Program-made: the position numbers and the translations under genes
Assembly (NCBI GenBank): GCA_021785375.1
Contig: JAJYFQ010000012.1
Span: 1-11,342 of the forward strand
Source of the DNA: Microcaldota archaeon
GTDB lineage: Archaea > Micrarchaeota > Micrarchaeia > Micrarchaeales > CABMGC01
DNA: 11,342 bases
Direction of reading: 5' to 3'
Part shown: piece by piece, positions 4,774 to 11,342 of the stretch
Numbering within the stretch: the first letter of the stretch is position 1
Layout of the letters: the number at the start of each line of letters is the position of its first letter
The notes under the pieces: model-generated
The model's database searches: none
What the model saw: the letters and a program-made list of their open reading frames with translations, nothing else
Told to the model about the DNA's origin: nothing

Positions 4774-6048
4774 TCAGTCAGCAGAATTCTTTGGCAGTTC
4801 TGCGTTCGCATCCTTGACGTTCCTGCCGAGCTTCTTGTGCGCCTTTCCGAGTTCCCTTGCCGAGAGAGCGCATATCAGGTTCAGTTCTCCGGCAAGTACA
4901 GCCGCAGATATTATCTCTGCCAATCTTGATGAGTTGCTGCCTGGGGGACTTCCTGCACCGCTGACTCCGAGTATGGACAGGGCCTCAGTCTGCGTCGGGA
5001 GAGACGTTCCACCTCCAACGGTCCCTACCTCTAGCGAAGTAAGTGTTACTGAGACGTAAAGGTCCTCTCCGCGCACTTCCGTCCATGTGTATCCGCTGCT
5101 GCTCTCCACTACTTGTGCGATGTCCTGTCCAGTAGCGGCGAATATTGCAGCAACTGTGTTGGCAAAGTGCGCGTTGTACTTCAGGCTCCCGGCTCTTGCA
5201 CTGCCCAGAAGGTTCTTCCTGAGATTTACCTCATTCGCCTTCGCAGCCGTTGTCTTGAATACACTTGCAAGCACCTTTCCGCTTATCGTCGCATCACATA
5301 TAACCGTCTTCCCTCTTCCGTAAAGATTATTTATCAGCGACTCCTTCTTGTCAGAGCACATGTTTCCACTCACAGCGACGCATCTTGCGCCTTTGAAGTT
5401 CTGCTCTATGTAAGAGCATGCAGCCTCGGTAGCTATCGTGACCATGTTCATGCCCATCGCGTCTCCAGTTCCGTATCTGAACCTCAGCCATACATTATTC
5501 CCGACAACAAAAGGCATTATATCCTTCAGCTTTCCGTGTGACGTTGTTGCTTCTGCCGTCTCCCTTATCTCTGAAGTATTATCCTTTATCCACTTGAGGA
5601 ACTTCTCGACATCGGCTATTGAATCAAGGGCAAATACCGGCGCCCTAGCCATACCGTCCTCGATTATCCTTGCAGTCGCGCCTCCGGAAGCGGTTATGCC
5701 CTTCATTCCCCTGCTCGTGCTTGCGATGAGTGCTCCTTCTGTAGTTGCCATTGGCACATAGAACTCGCCCTTTGCGATTCCCCCATTGAGAAGAATGGGC
5801 CCTGCAATGCCAAGAGGCATTATCGTCCCTCCAATCACGTTCTCCGCATTCTTGTTCCTGATCGATGAGTAGTCAAGCGAGACAGATCCGATCGACTTCA
5901 GCGACCTTCCTGTCATCTTCTCTACTGCCTTCCTCCGTATCTCCACAGCCTCGCTGGGCTCTGCCTCATCATCGATCTGGTGGAGCCCCATCTCTCTCTT
6001 TGCCACGCGGTTTACGAGATCCTCCTTCTTCTCCGCCATTGAATTCAT
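4774..6048 (-). CDS. hmgA: HMG-CoA reductase, class I
   Basis: The 424-residue soluble enzyme reduces HMG-CoA to mevalonate with two NADPH, the committed step to archaeal isoprenoid lipids. All catalytic residues are visible: E104 in TTEGALIAS, K234 in GNMCSDKK, D309 in GQDIAQVV and H404 in RELGKAHKKLGR. DAMGMNM at 196-202 and GTVGGGTSLPTQ at 342-353 are nucleotide and CoA region motifs. SDKK and GQDxAQ are class I (archaeal/eukaryotic) forms, not class II. There is no membrane domain, as usual in archaea. The frame extends to ATG 6066, but a TATA box touches that ATG, so ATG 6048 (near-leaderless) or ATG 6039 is more likely. It is divergent from the oxidoreductase/HMG-CoA synthase/thiolase run that makes its substrate. 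Confidence 0.95.
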   Translation of the reverse strand: MNSMAEKKEDLVNRVAKREMGLHQIDDEAEPSEAVEIRRKAVEKMTGRSLKSIGSVSLDYSSIRNKNAENVIGGTIMPLGIAGPILLNGGIAKGEFYVPMATTEGALIASTSRGMKGITASGGATARIIEDGMARAPVFALDSIADVEKFLKWIKDNTSEIRETAEATTSHGKLKDIMPFVVGNNVWLRFRYGTGDAMGMNMVTIATEAACSYIEQNFKGARCVAVSGNMCSDKKESLINNLYGRGKTVICDATISGKVLASVFKTTAAKANEVNLRKNLLGSARAGSLKYNAHFANTVAAIFAATGQDIAQVVESSSGYTWTEVRGEDLYVSVTLTSLEVGTVGGGTSLPTQTEALSILGVSGAGSPPGSNSSRLAEIISAAVLAGELNLICALSARELGKAHKKLGRNVKDANAELPKNSAD

Positions 6049-6066
6049 ATGCCTTATATTGTCCAT

Positions 6067-6074
6067 TTATATAA
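6067..6074 (-). promoter_or_regulatory. Palindromic TATA box of HMG-CoA reductase
   Basis: TTATATAA lies immediately before ATG 6066 and predicts transcription from about 6044-6048, so ATG 6066 would not be in the message. Being palindromic, it could also fire rightward toward the oxidoreductase genes. Confidence 0.45.
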
Positions 6075-6143
6075 GGCTACCTATGGCCAATGCTCTTTGC
6101 CGATATGCCATGAACGACATTCGCTCAACCCACCCAGTTAGTA

Positions 6144-6151
6144 TTATAAAG
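6144..6151 (+). promoter_or_regulatory. Probable TATA box of the oxidoreductase-mevalonate run
   Basis: TTATAAAG is centred 66 bases before ATG 6214 and predicts a leader of about 40 bases. No strong Shine-Dalgarno site is seen before ATG 6214. The later GTATATAC at 6194-6201 is too close to the ATG to serve. Confidence 0.4.
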
Positions 6152-6213
6152 ATAGTCGGGGTATGGAATCCTAAATCATACTCGCAGTCTGCAGTATATA
6201 CAATTGTGCTTGA

Positions 6214-7956
6214 ATGAGCAGCGTCTGTATACGAATCGCAGGGGCAAACGGAGACGGAGTGGAGTCCAGCGGAGCTCTCTTGATAAAGGTGGCCTCGAGG
6301 AACGGCTTCCACGTCTTCGGTTATCGTGGCTATCAGTCGATCATAAGGGGAGGGCACGTCTGGTATCAGATAAGGGTCAGCGACCGGGAACTACACAGCC
6401 ACGGCGAGAGGGTCGACGTGCTGATAGCGCTCAACCAGGACAGTATAAAGAATCAGAAGAGCCACCTCAATGACGGCGCAGTGGTCATATACGATCCCTC
6501 TAATGTAAACGTAAAGGACCTTGAGGGCATGAACGTCAGGCCTGTCCCCATACCTATTCTTGACATAGCTGTCAGGATAAGCGGGGATCCGATCATGAGG
6601 AACGTGGCCGCGATAGGAGCTACGCTAAAGTTCGTTGGCATAGACATAAACGCGTTTAGGGACGTCGTCACCAGCATGTTCCTGAGGAAGGGTCAGAAGG
6701 TTGTCGACAACAACGTCGCGATAGCTACCGAGGCTTATAATTACCAGGGCGTATCGACCCTCTTCAACATGAAGGGCGACGGAAAGCAGAGGTTCGCAGT
6801 TGACGGAAATACTGCTTTGAGCATAGGCGCCTTCGCCGGAGGCTGCAAGTTCTACGCGGCATACCCGATGACCCCGGCGAGCGGACTTCTTCACTGGTTC
6901 GCTGCACACGAGAACAAGGGTGTCATGTTCAAGCAGACCGAGGATGAGATCGCGGCGATAAATATGGCCATAGGGGCCGCTAATGCAGGCGTCAGGTCGA
7001 TGTGCGGGACAAGCGGCGGAGGATTCTCGCTCATGGTCGAGGCCGTAGGCTACGCCGGAATGCTCGAGGTTCCTCTGGTTGTGGTCGAGTCGCAGAGGAC
7101 TGGTCCCAGCACCGGTCTTCCGACCAAGACTGAACAGGCAGACCTTCTATTCGTCATGCACGCATCTGCGGGAGAATTCCCCCGGATAGTCGTTGCGCCA
7201 AGGAACATAAAGGAGTGCTTCACCGTAGGCCATGAGGCGTTCAATCTTGCTGAGAAGTATCAGTGCCCCGTGCTTGTGATGCTTGATCTTTACCTTTCGG
7301 AACATATGGAGACTGTCGAAGGGGGATTTGACCTTGACTCAGTCAAGGTAGACAGAGGCAAGCTCGTGCTCTCAAACGCTACTGGTGGAAGATTCAAGAG
7401 GTATGAGATAACCGAAGACGGGATCTCTCCGCGAGGTGTGCCTGGGAATCCAGGAACAGAGTTCATAGCTCCAAGCGACGAGCACAACGAGTACGGGGAT
7501 CTCATCAGCGATGCGTTTTCGGGACTTGACGATTCTGTCGAGATGCGAAAGCAGATGCACTCGAAGAGGATGAGGAAGATCGATACGATGCTGAAGAATG
7601 AGAGCAAATTCTATCCCGACATCGAGAATGAGGGTGCTGACTACTTCTTCGTCACGTTCGGTTCTACGACTGAGCCGGCAATTGATGCGATCGAACTACT
7701 AAAAGCAAAGGGCATCAACGTGGGCCTGATCTCATTCAGCTATCTCATGCCTCTTGCCAAGGAGAAGACTGCGGCAATACTCGGCGGAAAGAAACTGATA
7801 AACGTCGAATGCAACTACACCGGACAACTGGCGCAGGTGATAAGGCTGAACACAGGAATCGAGATCAAGAACAGCATACTCAAATACGATGGAGAGGCGA
7901 TAACCGGGGAGGAGATCGCCGCAAGGGCCGCCGAACTGATAAAGAACTTCAAGTGA
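6214..7956 (+). CDS. 2-oxoacid:ferredoxin oxidoreductase, gamma-alpha fusion subunit
   Basis: The 580-residue protein decarboxylates 2-oxoacids to acyl-CoA, passing electrons to ferredoxin. Residues 1-180 are the gamma domain (RIAGANGDGVESSG, then GYRGYQSIIRGGH). About 195-430 is the alpha/pyrimidine-binding domain with YPMTPAS at 217-223, a variant of the YPITPAS signature with Met for Ile, the Glu-bearing FKQTEDEIAAINMAIGAA stretch and RTGPSTGLPTKTEQ at 295-308. About 470-575 is the transketolase C-terminal-like CoA domain. This is the two-subunit type known from Sulfolobus and Thermoplasma, which accepts pyruvate and 2-oxoglutarate; the substrate here is not decidable. A TGA directly before ATG 6214 fixes the start. 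The beta subunit follows after 4 bases. In context, acetyl-CoA made from pyruvate would feed the thiolase encoded downstream. Confidence 0.92.
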   Translation: MSSVCIRIAGANGDGVESSGALLIKVASRNGFHVFGYRGYQSIIRGGHVWYQIRVSDRELHSHGERVDVLIALNQDSIKNQKSHLNDGAVVIYDPSNVNVKDLEGMNVRPVPIPILDIAVRISGDPIMRNVAAIGATLKFVGIDINAFRDVVTSMFLRKGQKVVDNNVAIATEAYNYQGVSTLFNMKGDGKQRFAVDGNTALSIGAFAGGCKFYAAYPMTPASGLLHWFAAHENKGVMFKQTEDEIAAINMAIGAANAGVRSMCGTSGGGFSLMVEAVGYAGMLEVPLVVVESQRTGPSTGLPTKTEQADLLFVMHASAGEFPRIVVAPRNIKECFTVGHEAFNLAEKYQCPVLVMLDLYLSEHMETVEGGFDLDSVKVDRGKLVLSNATGGRFKRYEITEDGISPRGVPGNPGTEFIAPSDEHNEYGDLISDAFSGLDDSVEMRKQMHSKRMRKIDTMLKNESKFYPDIENEGADYFFVTFGSTTEPAIDAIELLKAKGINVGLISFSYLMPLAKEKTAAILGGKKLINVECNYTGQLAQVIRLNTGIEIKNSILKYDGEAITGEEIAARAAELIKNFK

Positions 7957-7960
7957 TAAA

Positions 7961-8842
7961 ATGCCAGAGCAAGCAAAACCAAAACAGGTCTATACTTCAG
8001 CAAACAAGCCGATATGGTGTCCTGGATGCGGGGACTTCGGGGTCTTTGCGGGAATAACAAAGGCCGTTACGGATCTTGGCCTTGACAAGAGCAAGGTCGC
8101 AGTCGTATCTGGAATCGGATGCAGTTCTGCGATGCCGCACTCGTTCAGTACGTATGGGATACACAGCCTCCACGGAAGGCTCCTGCCAAACGCATCCGGA
8201 ATGAAGCTCGCAAACGACGAACTCACTGTCATAGGCAGCGGCGGGGACGGCGACGGCTATGGGATAGGCGTCGGCCATCTGGTCCACACTGCAAGGAGGA
8301 ATATCGACATGACCTACATAATCATGAACAACGAGATATACGGTCTGACGACTGGGCAGGCATCGCCTACAACGTTCGTGGGTCAGAAGACAAAGTCCAC
8401 GCCGTTCGGAAGCATAGAGACCCCTGAAAACCCCCTCGCCGTTGCACTTGCATCTGGTGCAACCTACGTCGCCCGCTCATTCTCTGGTGATCCGGTCCAC
8501 ATGGCAGAGATGATCAAGAATGGAATCCAGCACAGGGGATTCTCAATAATCGACGTATTCAGTCCGTGCGTCACGTTCAACGACTACAACACCTATGACT
8601 GGTACAGAAAGAGGGTCTACAAGCTTGACCAGTCTCATGATCCTTCAAACAGGCTCATGGCATACGAAAAGGCGATAGAGGCAGAGTCGACGAACTGGGA
8701 GAAGATACCGATAGGGCTGCTCTACAAGACGGAGAAGCCAACGTACAGCGACCTCGATATCACCCTGAAAGAGGGCCCGTTGGTCAAGCAGCCATTCCCT
8801 ACAAAGGAGAAGGTGCAAGAGATATTAAAGGAGTATTACTAA
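7961..8842 (+). CDS. 2-oxoacid:ferredoxin oxidoreductase, beta subunit
   Basis: The 293-residue partner of the preceding subunit binds thiamine diphosphate and one [4Fe-4S] cluster. Cluster ligands are C20 and C23 (WCPGCGDFG), C54 (GIGCSS) and C203 (FSPCVTFN), the four-Cys pattern of the two-subunit archaeal enzymes. The thiamine/Mg motif is GGDGDGYG at 94-101 with N123-N124 (IIMNNEIYGLTTGQ). No ferredoxin-like delta subunit is encoded nearby, in keeping with this class, which passes electrons straight to free ferredoxin. GTGAT, overlapping the alpha stop, can serve as ribosome site 3 bases before the ATG. Length matches the family (about 290-305). Confidence 0.94.
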   Translation: MPEQAKPKQVYTSANKPIWCPGCGDFGVFAGITKAVTDLGLDKSKVAVVSGIGCSSAMPHSFSTYGIHSLHGRLLPNASGMKLANDELTVIGSGGDGDGYGIGVGHLVHTARRNIDMTYIIMNNEIYGLTTGQASPTTFVGQKTKSTPFGSIETPENPLAVALASGATYVARSFSGDPVHMAEMIKNGIQHRGFSIIDVFSPCVTFNDYNTYDWYRKRVYKLDQSHDPSNRLMAYEKAIEAESTNWEKIPIGLLYKTEKPTYSDLDITLKEGPLVKQPFPTKEKVQEILKEYY

Positions 8843-8862
8843 TTTAACATAGCTGGTTTCTG

Positions 8863-9912
8863 ATGGCAGGAATAGTCGGATACGGAGTTCACATCCCCAT
8901 ATACAGGATAAAGGTAGAGGACATAGCGAAGGTCTGGAACGAGGATGCCGAGGCGATAAAGCACGGGCTCGGGATAAAGGAGAAGACCGTACCTGGAAGG
9001 GATGAGGATGCGGCAACGATAGCGGTAGAGGCCGCAAGGCGCGCCGTTGTTCATTCCGGTCTCCCGGCAGAAAAGGTTCAGGCGGTTTATGTTGGTTCAG
9101 AATCACATCCTTACGCGGTAAAGCCTACAGCGACGATAGTCAAGGAGGCGATAGGTGCGGGGACTGCGGTCATGACATCGGACCTGGAGTTCGCATGCAA
9201 GGCCGGAACCGCAGGCATGCAGATGGTAATGGGGCTTGTGGACAGCAAGATGATCGATTACGGCCTCGCTGCAGGGAGCGACACATCGCAGGGGAGGCCA
9301 GGAGATGCGCTTGAGTACACCGCGAGTGCAGGTGGTGCTGCATTCATAATCGGAAGGGAGAAGAAGGACGTAATCGCTGACATACTCAAGACTGTTAGCT
9401 ACACCACCGACACTCCAGATTTCTGGAGGAGGGAGGGAGCCGGATTCCCATCCCACGGGGGGAGATTCACGGGTGAGCCCGCATACTTCAAGCACATCCA
9501 GCATGCCACGAAGATGCTATTCGAGGCCACTGGCTTCAAGCCTGCGGACTTCAAGTACGCGGTGTTCCACCAGCCTAACGGGAAGTTCCCTACCAATGTT
9601 GCCAAGATGCTCGGATTCAGCGAGGATCAGATCAGGCCAGGCCTCCTTACGCCGATAATAGGAAATACCTACTCCGGGGCATCGATGCTGGGCCTTGCCG
9701 CCACTCTCGACGTTGCAAAGCCTGGAGACAGGATACTTGTTACAAGCTTCGGGTCCGGAGCAGGGAGTGATTCGTTCGCGATCCAGGTCACCGACAGGAT
9801 AGAGGATAAGAGGAAGAGGTCTGTCAAGGTCCAGGATCTCATCAATGCCCACAAGAAATATGTCGATTACTCGACTTACCTGAAGAACAGAGGATCGATA
9901 AAGAAGAGGTAG
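8863..9912 (+). CDS. Hydroxymethylglutaryl-CoA synthase (archaeal type)
   Basis: The 349-residue enzyme condenses acetyl-CoA with acetoacetyl-CoA to HMG-CoA. Catalytic residues are visible: E80 (GSESHPYAVKP), the acyl-carrying Cys C112 (EFACKAGTAG) and H236 (FHQPNGKFP). NTYSGASMLGL and SFGSGAGSDSF are further thiolase-fold signatures of the family. Length is typical of archaeal HMG-CoA synthase, shorter than eukaryotic enzymes. It starts 20 bases after the oxidoreductase beta stop and ends 5 bases before the thiolase ATG, so the genes look like one operon. In methanogens this protein forms a complex with the thiolase and a DUF35 protein, and all three are encoded here in order. Confidence 0.96.
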   Translation: MAGIVGYGVHIPIYRIKVEDIAKVWNEDAEAIKHGLGIKEKTVPGRDEDAATIAVEAARRAVVHSGLPAEKVQAVYVGSESHPYAVKPTATIVKEAIGAGTAVMTSDLEFACKAGTAGMQMVMGLVDSKMIDYGLAAGSDTSQGRPGDALEYTASAGGAAFIIGREKKDVIADILKTVSYTTDTPDFWRREGAGFPSHGGRFTGEPAYFKHIQHATKMLFEATGFKPADFKYAVFHQPNGKFPTNVAKMLGFSEDQIRPGLLTPIIGNTYSGASMLGLAATLDVAKPGDRILVTSFGSGAGSDSFAIQVTDRIEDKRKRSVKVQDLINAHKKYVDYSTYLKNRGSIKKR

Positions 9913-9917
9913 TAATC

Positions 9918-11081
9918 ATGAGGGATGTTGCGATAATCGGAGTAGGACTCTCGAAGTTCGGGGAGAGATGGGACTCCGGAATAAAAGAGCTCATGGCGGA
10001 GGCAGGGCTCATGGCGCTCGAGGATGCCAACATCTCGAGCAATGAGATCGAGATGATCTTCGGCGGAACCATGGCTTCGGGAAGGTTCATGGGCCAGGAG
10101 CACGTCGCGGCGCTCATGTCGGACCAGCTCGGGCTCAACAACATCCCCGCGGTCAGGATAGAGAACGCGTGCGCAAGTGGGGGAAGTGCGCTCAGGCTTG
10201 GCTACATTGCCGTCTCGAGCGGGATCCATGACATAGTCGTCGTGGGTGGTGTAGAGAAGATGACCGATGTCACTGCGTCCGAGGCGACGACCGCCCTGGG
10301 AGGGGCAGGGGATCAGGAGTGGGAGCTCTTCCAGGGGATAACGTTTCCGGGGCTTTACGCCATGATGGCGAAGAGGCACATGTACGAATATGGGACAACG
10401 GAGGAGATGCTAGCATCTGTGGCGGTTAAGAACCATGCCAATGCCGTGAAGAACAAGTACGCCCAGTTCCACAAGAACCTGACGATCGAGGAGGTCATGA
10501 AGTCGAAGGTCGTCTCAGATCCCCTCAAGCTTCTCGACTGCTCGCCAATATCTGACGGCGCGGCTGCCGTGGTCCTTGCGCCTCTTGAAAGGGCGAGGAA
10601 GTACAATGATACCCCTATAAAGATACTTGCAAGCTCTCAGGCGAGGGACACGCTAAGGCTCGCGGAGAGGGACACGCTCACCGGAATAAAAGCAACTTCT
10701 ATCGCTGCCGAGAAGGCGTACAGGCAGGCCAAGATAACGCCGAAGGACGTCAGCATCGCAGAGGTCCACGACTGCTTCACGATCGCCGAGATAATGGCGA
10801 TGGAGGACCTCGGCTTCTACAAGAAGGGCAAGGCAGGAAAGGCCATCATGGATGGAGAGACGGCCCTCGGGTCTAAGCTCTCGGTGAATACGAGCGGCGG
10901 TCTCAAGGGCTGCGGACACCCTGTCGGTGCAACCGGCGTAAAGCAGGCCGTGGAGGTTGTCTGGCAACTCCGTGGCGAGGCCGGAGACAGGCAGGTCAAT
11001 GGCGCGAACATAGGCCTGACGCACAATGTCGGAGGAAGCGGGGCGACATCTGTTGTGCACGTATACAAAAGAGCTGACTGA
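9918..11081 (+). CDS. Acetyl-CoA C-acetyltransferase (thiolase), archaeal mevalonate-pathway type
   Basis: The 387-residue thiolase joins two acetyl-CoA to acetoacetyl-CoA. The nucleophile is C85 in ENACASGGSA. H284 in EVHDCF, H334 in GCGHPVGATG and HNVGGSG at 369-375 mark the rest of the active site. The SCP-x/archaeal subgroup, not bacterial biosynthetic thiolase, is suggested by the N-terminus and EVHDCF. Thiolysis is thermodynamically favoured over condensation, so tight coupling to HMG-CoA synthase, encoded immediately upstream, is needed to pull the reaction. The stop TGA shares one base with the ATG of the DUF35 gene, pointing to coupled translation. Confidence 0.95.
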   Translation: MRDVAIIGVGLSKFGERWDSGIKELMAEAGLMALEDANISSNEIEMIFGGTMASGRFMGQEHVAALMSDQLGLNNIPAVRIENACASGGSALRLGYIAVSSGIHDIVVVGGVEKMTDVTASEATTALGGAGDQEWELFQGITFPGLYAMMAKRHMYEYGTTEEMLASVAVKNHANAVKNKYAQFHKNLTIEEVMKSKVVSDPLKLLDCSPISDGAAAVVLAPLERARKYNDTPIKILASSQARDTLRLAERDTLTGIKATSIAAEKAYRQAKITPKDVSIAEVHDCFTIAEIMAMEDLGFYKKGKAGKAIMDGETALGSKLSVNTSGGLKGCGHPVGATGVKQAVEVVWQLRGEAGDRQVNGANIGLTHNVGGSGATSVVHVYKRAD

Positions 11082-11342
11082 TGATATTTATGGAGAAACC
11101 ATCTGCGGGATTATGGAGAAAGATCAAGGCCAGGTACAACCTTGTCGGAAACGTCTGCAAGAACTGCAACACGGCCTACTTCCCGCCGCGCATAGTCTGC
11201 AGGAAGTGCGGCAGGGACTCGAAGATGGAGGACAAGAAGTTCAACGGAAACGGGGAGGTATACTCGTTCACGAAGATAAGGGTGCCTCCCGATACTTTCA
11301 AGGACGAGGCGCCCTACATTGTCGGGGTGGTCAAGCTCGACG
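11081..11342 (+). CDS. DUF35 zinc-ribbon/OB-fold protein, scaffold of the thiolase/HMG-CoA synthase complex (5' part, cut by window end)
   Basis: 87 codons are visible. A helical N-terminus (SAGLWRKIKARYNLVGNVC) leads into a rubredoxin-like zinc ribbon with C26-x2-C29 and C40-x2-C43, followed by the start of an OB fold (GNGEVYSFTKIRVPP, then APYIVGVVKL). DUF35 proteins bind the thiolase and HMG-CoA synthase and form part of the shared CoA-binding site through which acetoacetyl-CoA is channelled. ATG 11081 overlaps the thiolase stop (TGATG). ATG 11090, giving MEKPSAGLW, is an equally plausible start three codons later. The C-terminus lies outside the window. Confidence 0.9.
   Translation, partial: MIFMEKPSAGLWRKIKARYNLVGNVCKNCNTAYFPPRIVCRKCGRDSKMEDKKFNGNGEVYSFTKIRVPPDTFKDEAPYIVGVVKLD

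Noticed and set aside
6194..6201. GTATATAC as the promoter of the oxidoreductase alpha gene
   Set aside because: It is only about 16 bases from ATG 6214 and would start transcription inside the gene; no later in-frame start fits the conserved N-terminus.
9103..9504. Long minus-strand open frames opposite HMG-CoA synthase, the oxidoreductase and HMG-CoA reductase
   Set aside because: They are shadows of well-supported genes, are rich in Arg, Ser and Pro without recognisable domains, and lack promoters or ribosome sites.
1..11342. CRISPR array or long tandem repeats
   Set aside because: No regularly spaced repeats were seen on either strand.

Overview
The window is archaeal. TATA-like boxes sit about 25 bases upstream of inferred transcript starts. 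Short leaders carry GGTG-type ribosome sites, and some genes look leaderless. Arg and Ile codons are dominated by AGG/AGA and ATA, and the tRNA gene encodes no CCA. The gene content is also archaeal: a thiolase/HMG-CoA synthase/DUF35 cluster, a class I HMG-CoA reductase and a two-subunit, ferredoxin-linked 2-oxoacid oxidoreductase. I cannot fix the lineage. A Thermoplasmata-like or other euryarchaeal or DPANN acidophile would fit, but the class I reductase argues against Thermoplasmatales in the strict sense.

Layout. 1-200 is the right end of an IS200/IS605-family element: the last 60 codons of tnpB, which also fold into a string of hairpins typical of its omega (re)RNA. Right against it, 216-1310 encodes an exported, sequon-rich, cysteine-free beta-propeller-like protein. 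A Nudix hydrolase (1358-1825) abuts pyrF tail to tail with no spacer. pyrF and pyrE (last two steps of UMP synthesis) diverge from a shared TATA region, and tRNA-Asp(GTC) follows pyrE.

The stretch 3181-4760 looks like a small acquired islet. It is bracketed by a 13-base exact copy of the 3' end of tRNA-Asp. It holds an AT-rich endonuclease/exonuclease/phosphatase-family gene and a DUF433/DUF5615 toxin-antitoxin-like pair, and no integrase.

From 4774 to the end the window is devoted to turning 2-oxoacids into mevalonate. HMG-CoA reductase lies on the minus strand. Divergent from it is a plus-strand run: 2-oxoacid:ferredoxin oxidoreductase gamma-alpha fusion, its beta subunit, HMG-CoA synthase, acetoacetyl-CoA thiolase and a DUF35 zinc-ribbon/OB-fold scaffold (cut by the window edge). 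The oxidoreductase can supply acetyl-CoA; thiolase, synthase and DUF35 form the known archaeal channelling complex; the reductase completes mevalonate for archaeal lipids.

The points most worth a second look are the tRNA-flanked islet, the omega RNA end whose guide would read into the start of the neighbouring surface-protein gene, and the compact 2-oxoacid-to-mevalonate locus.
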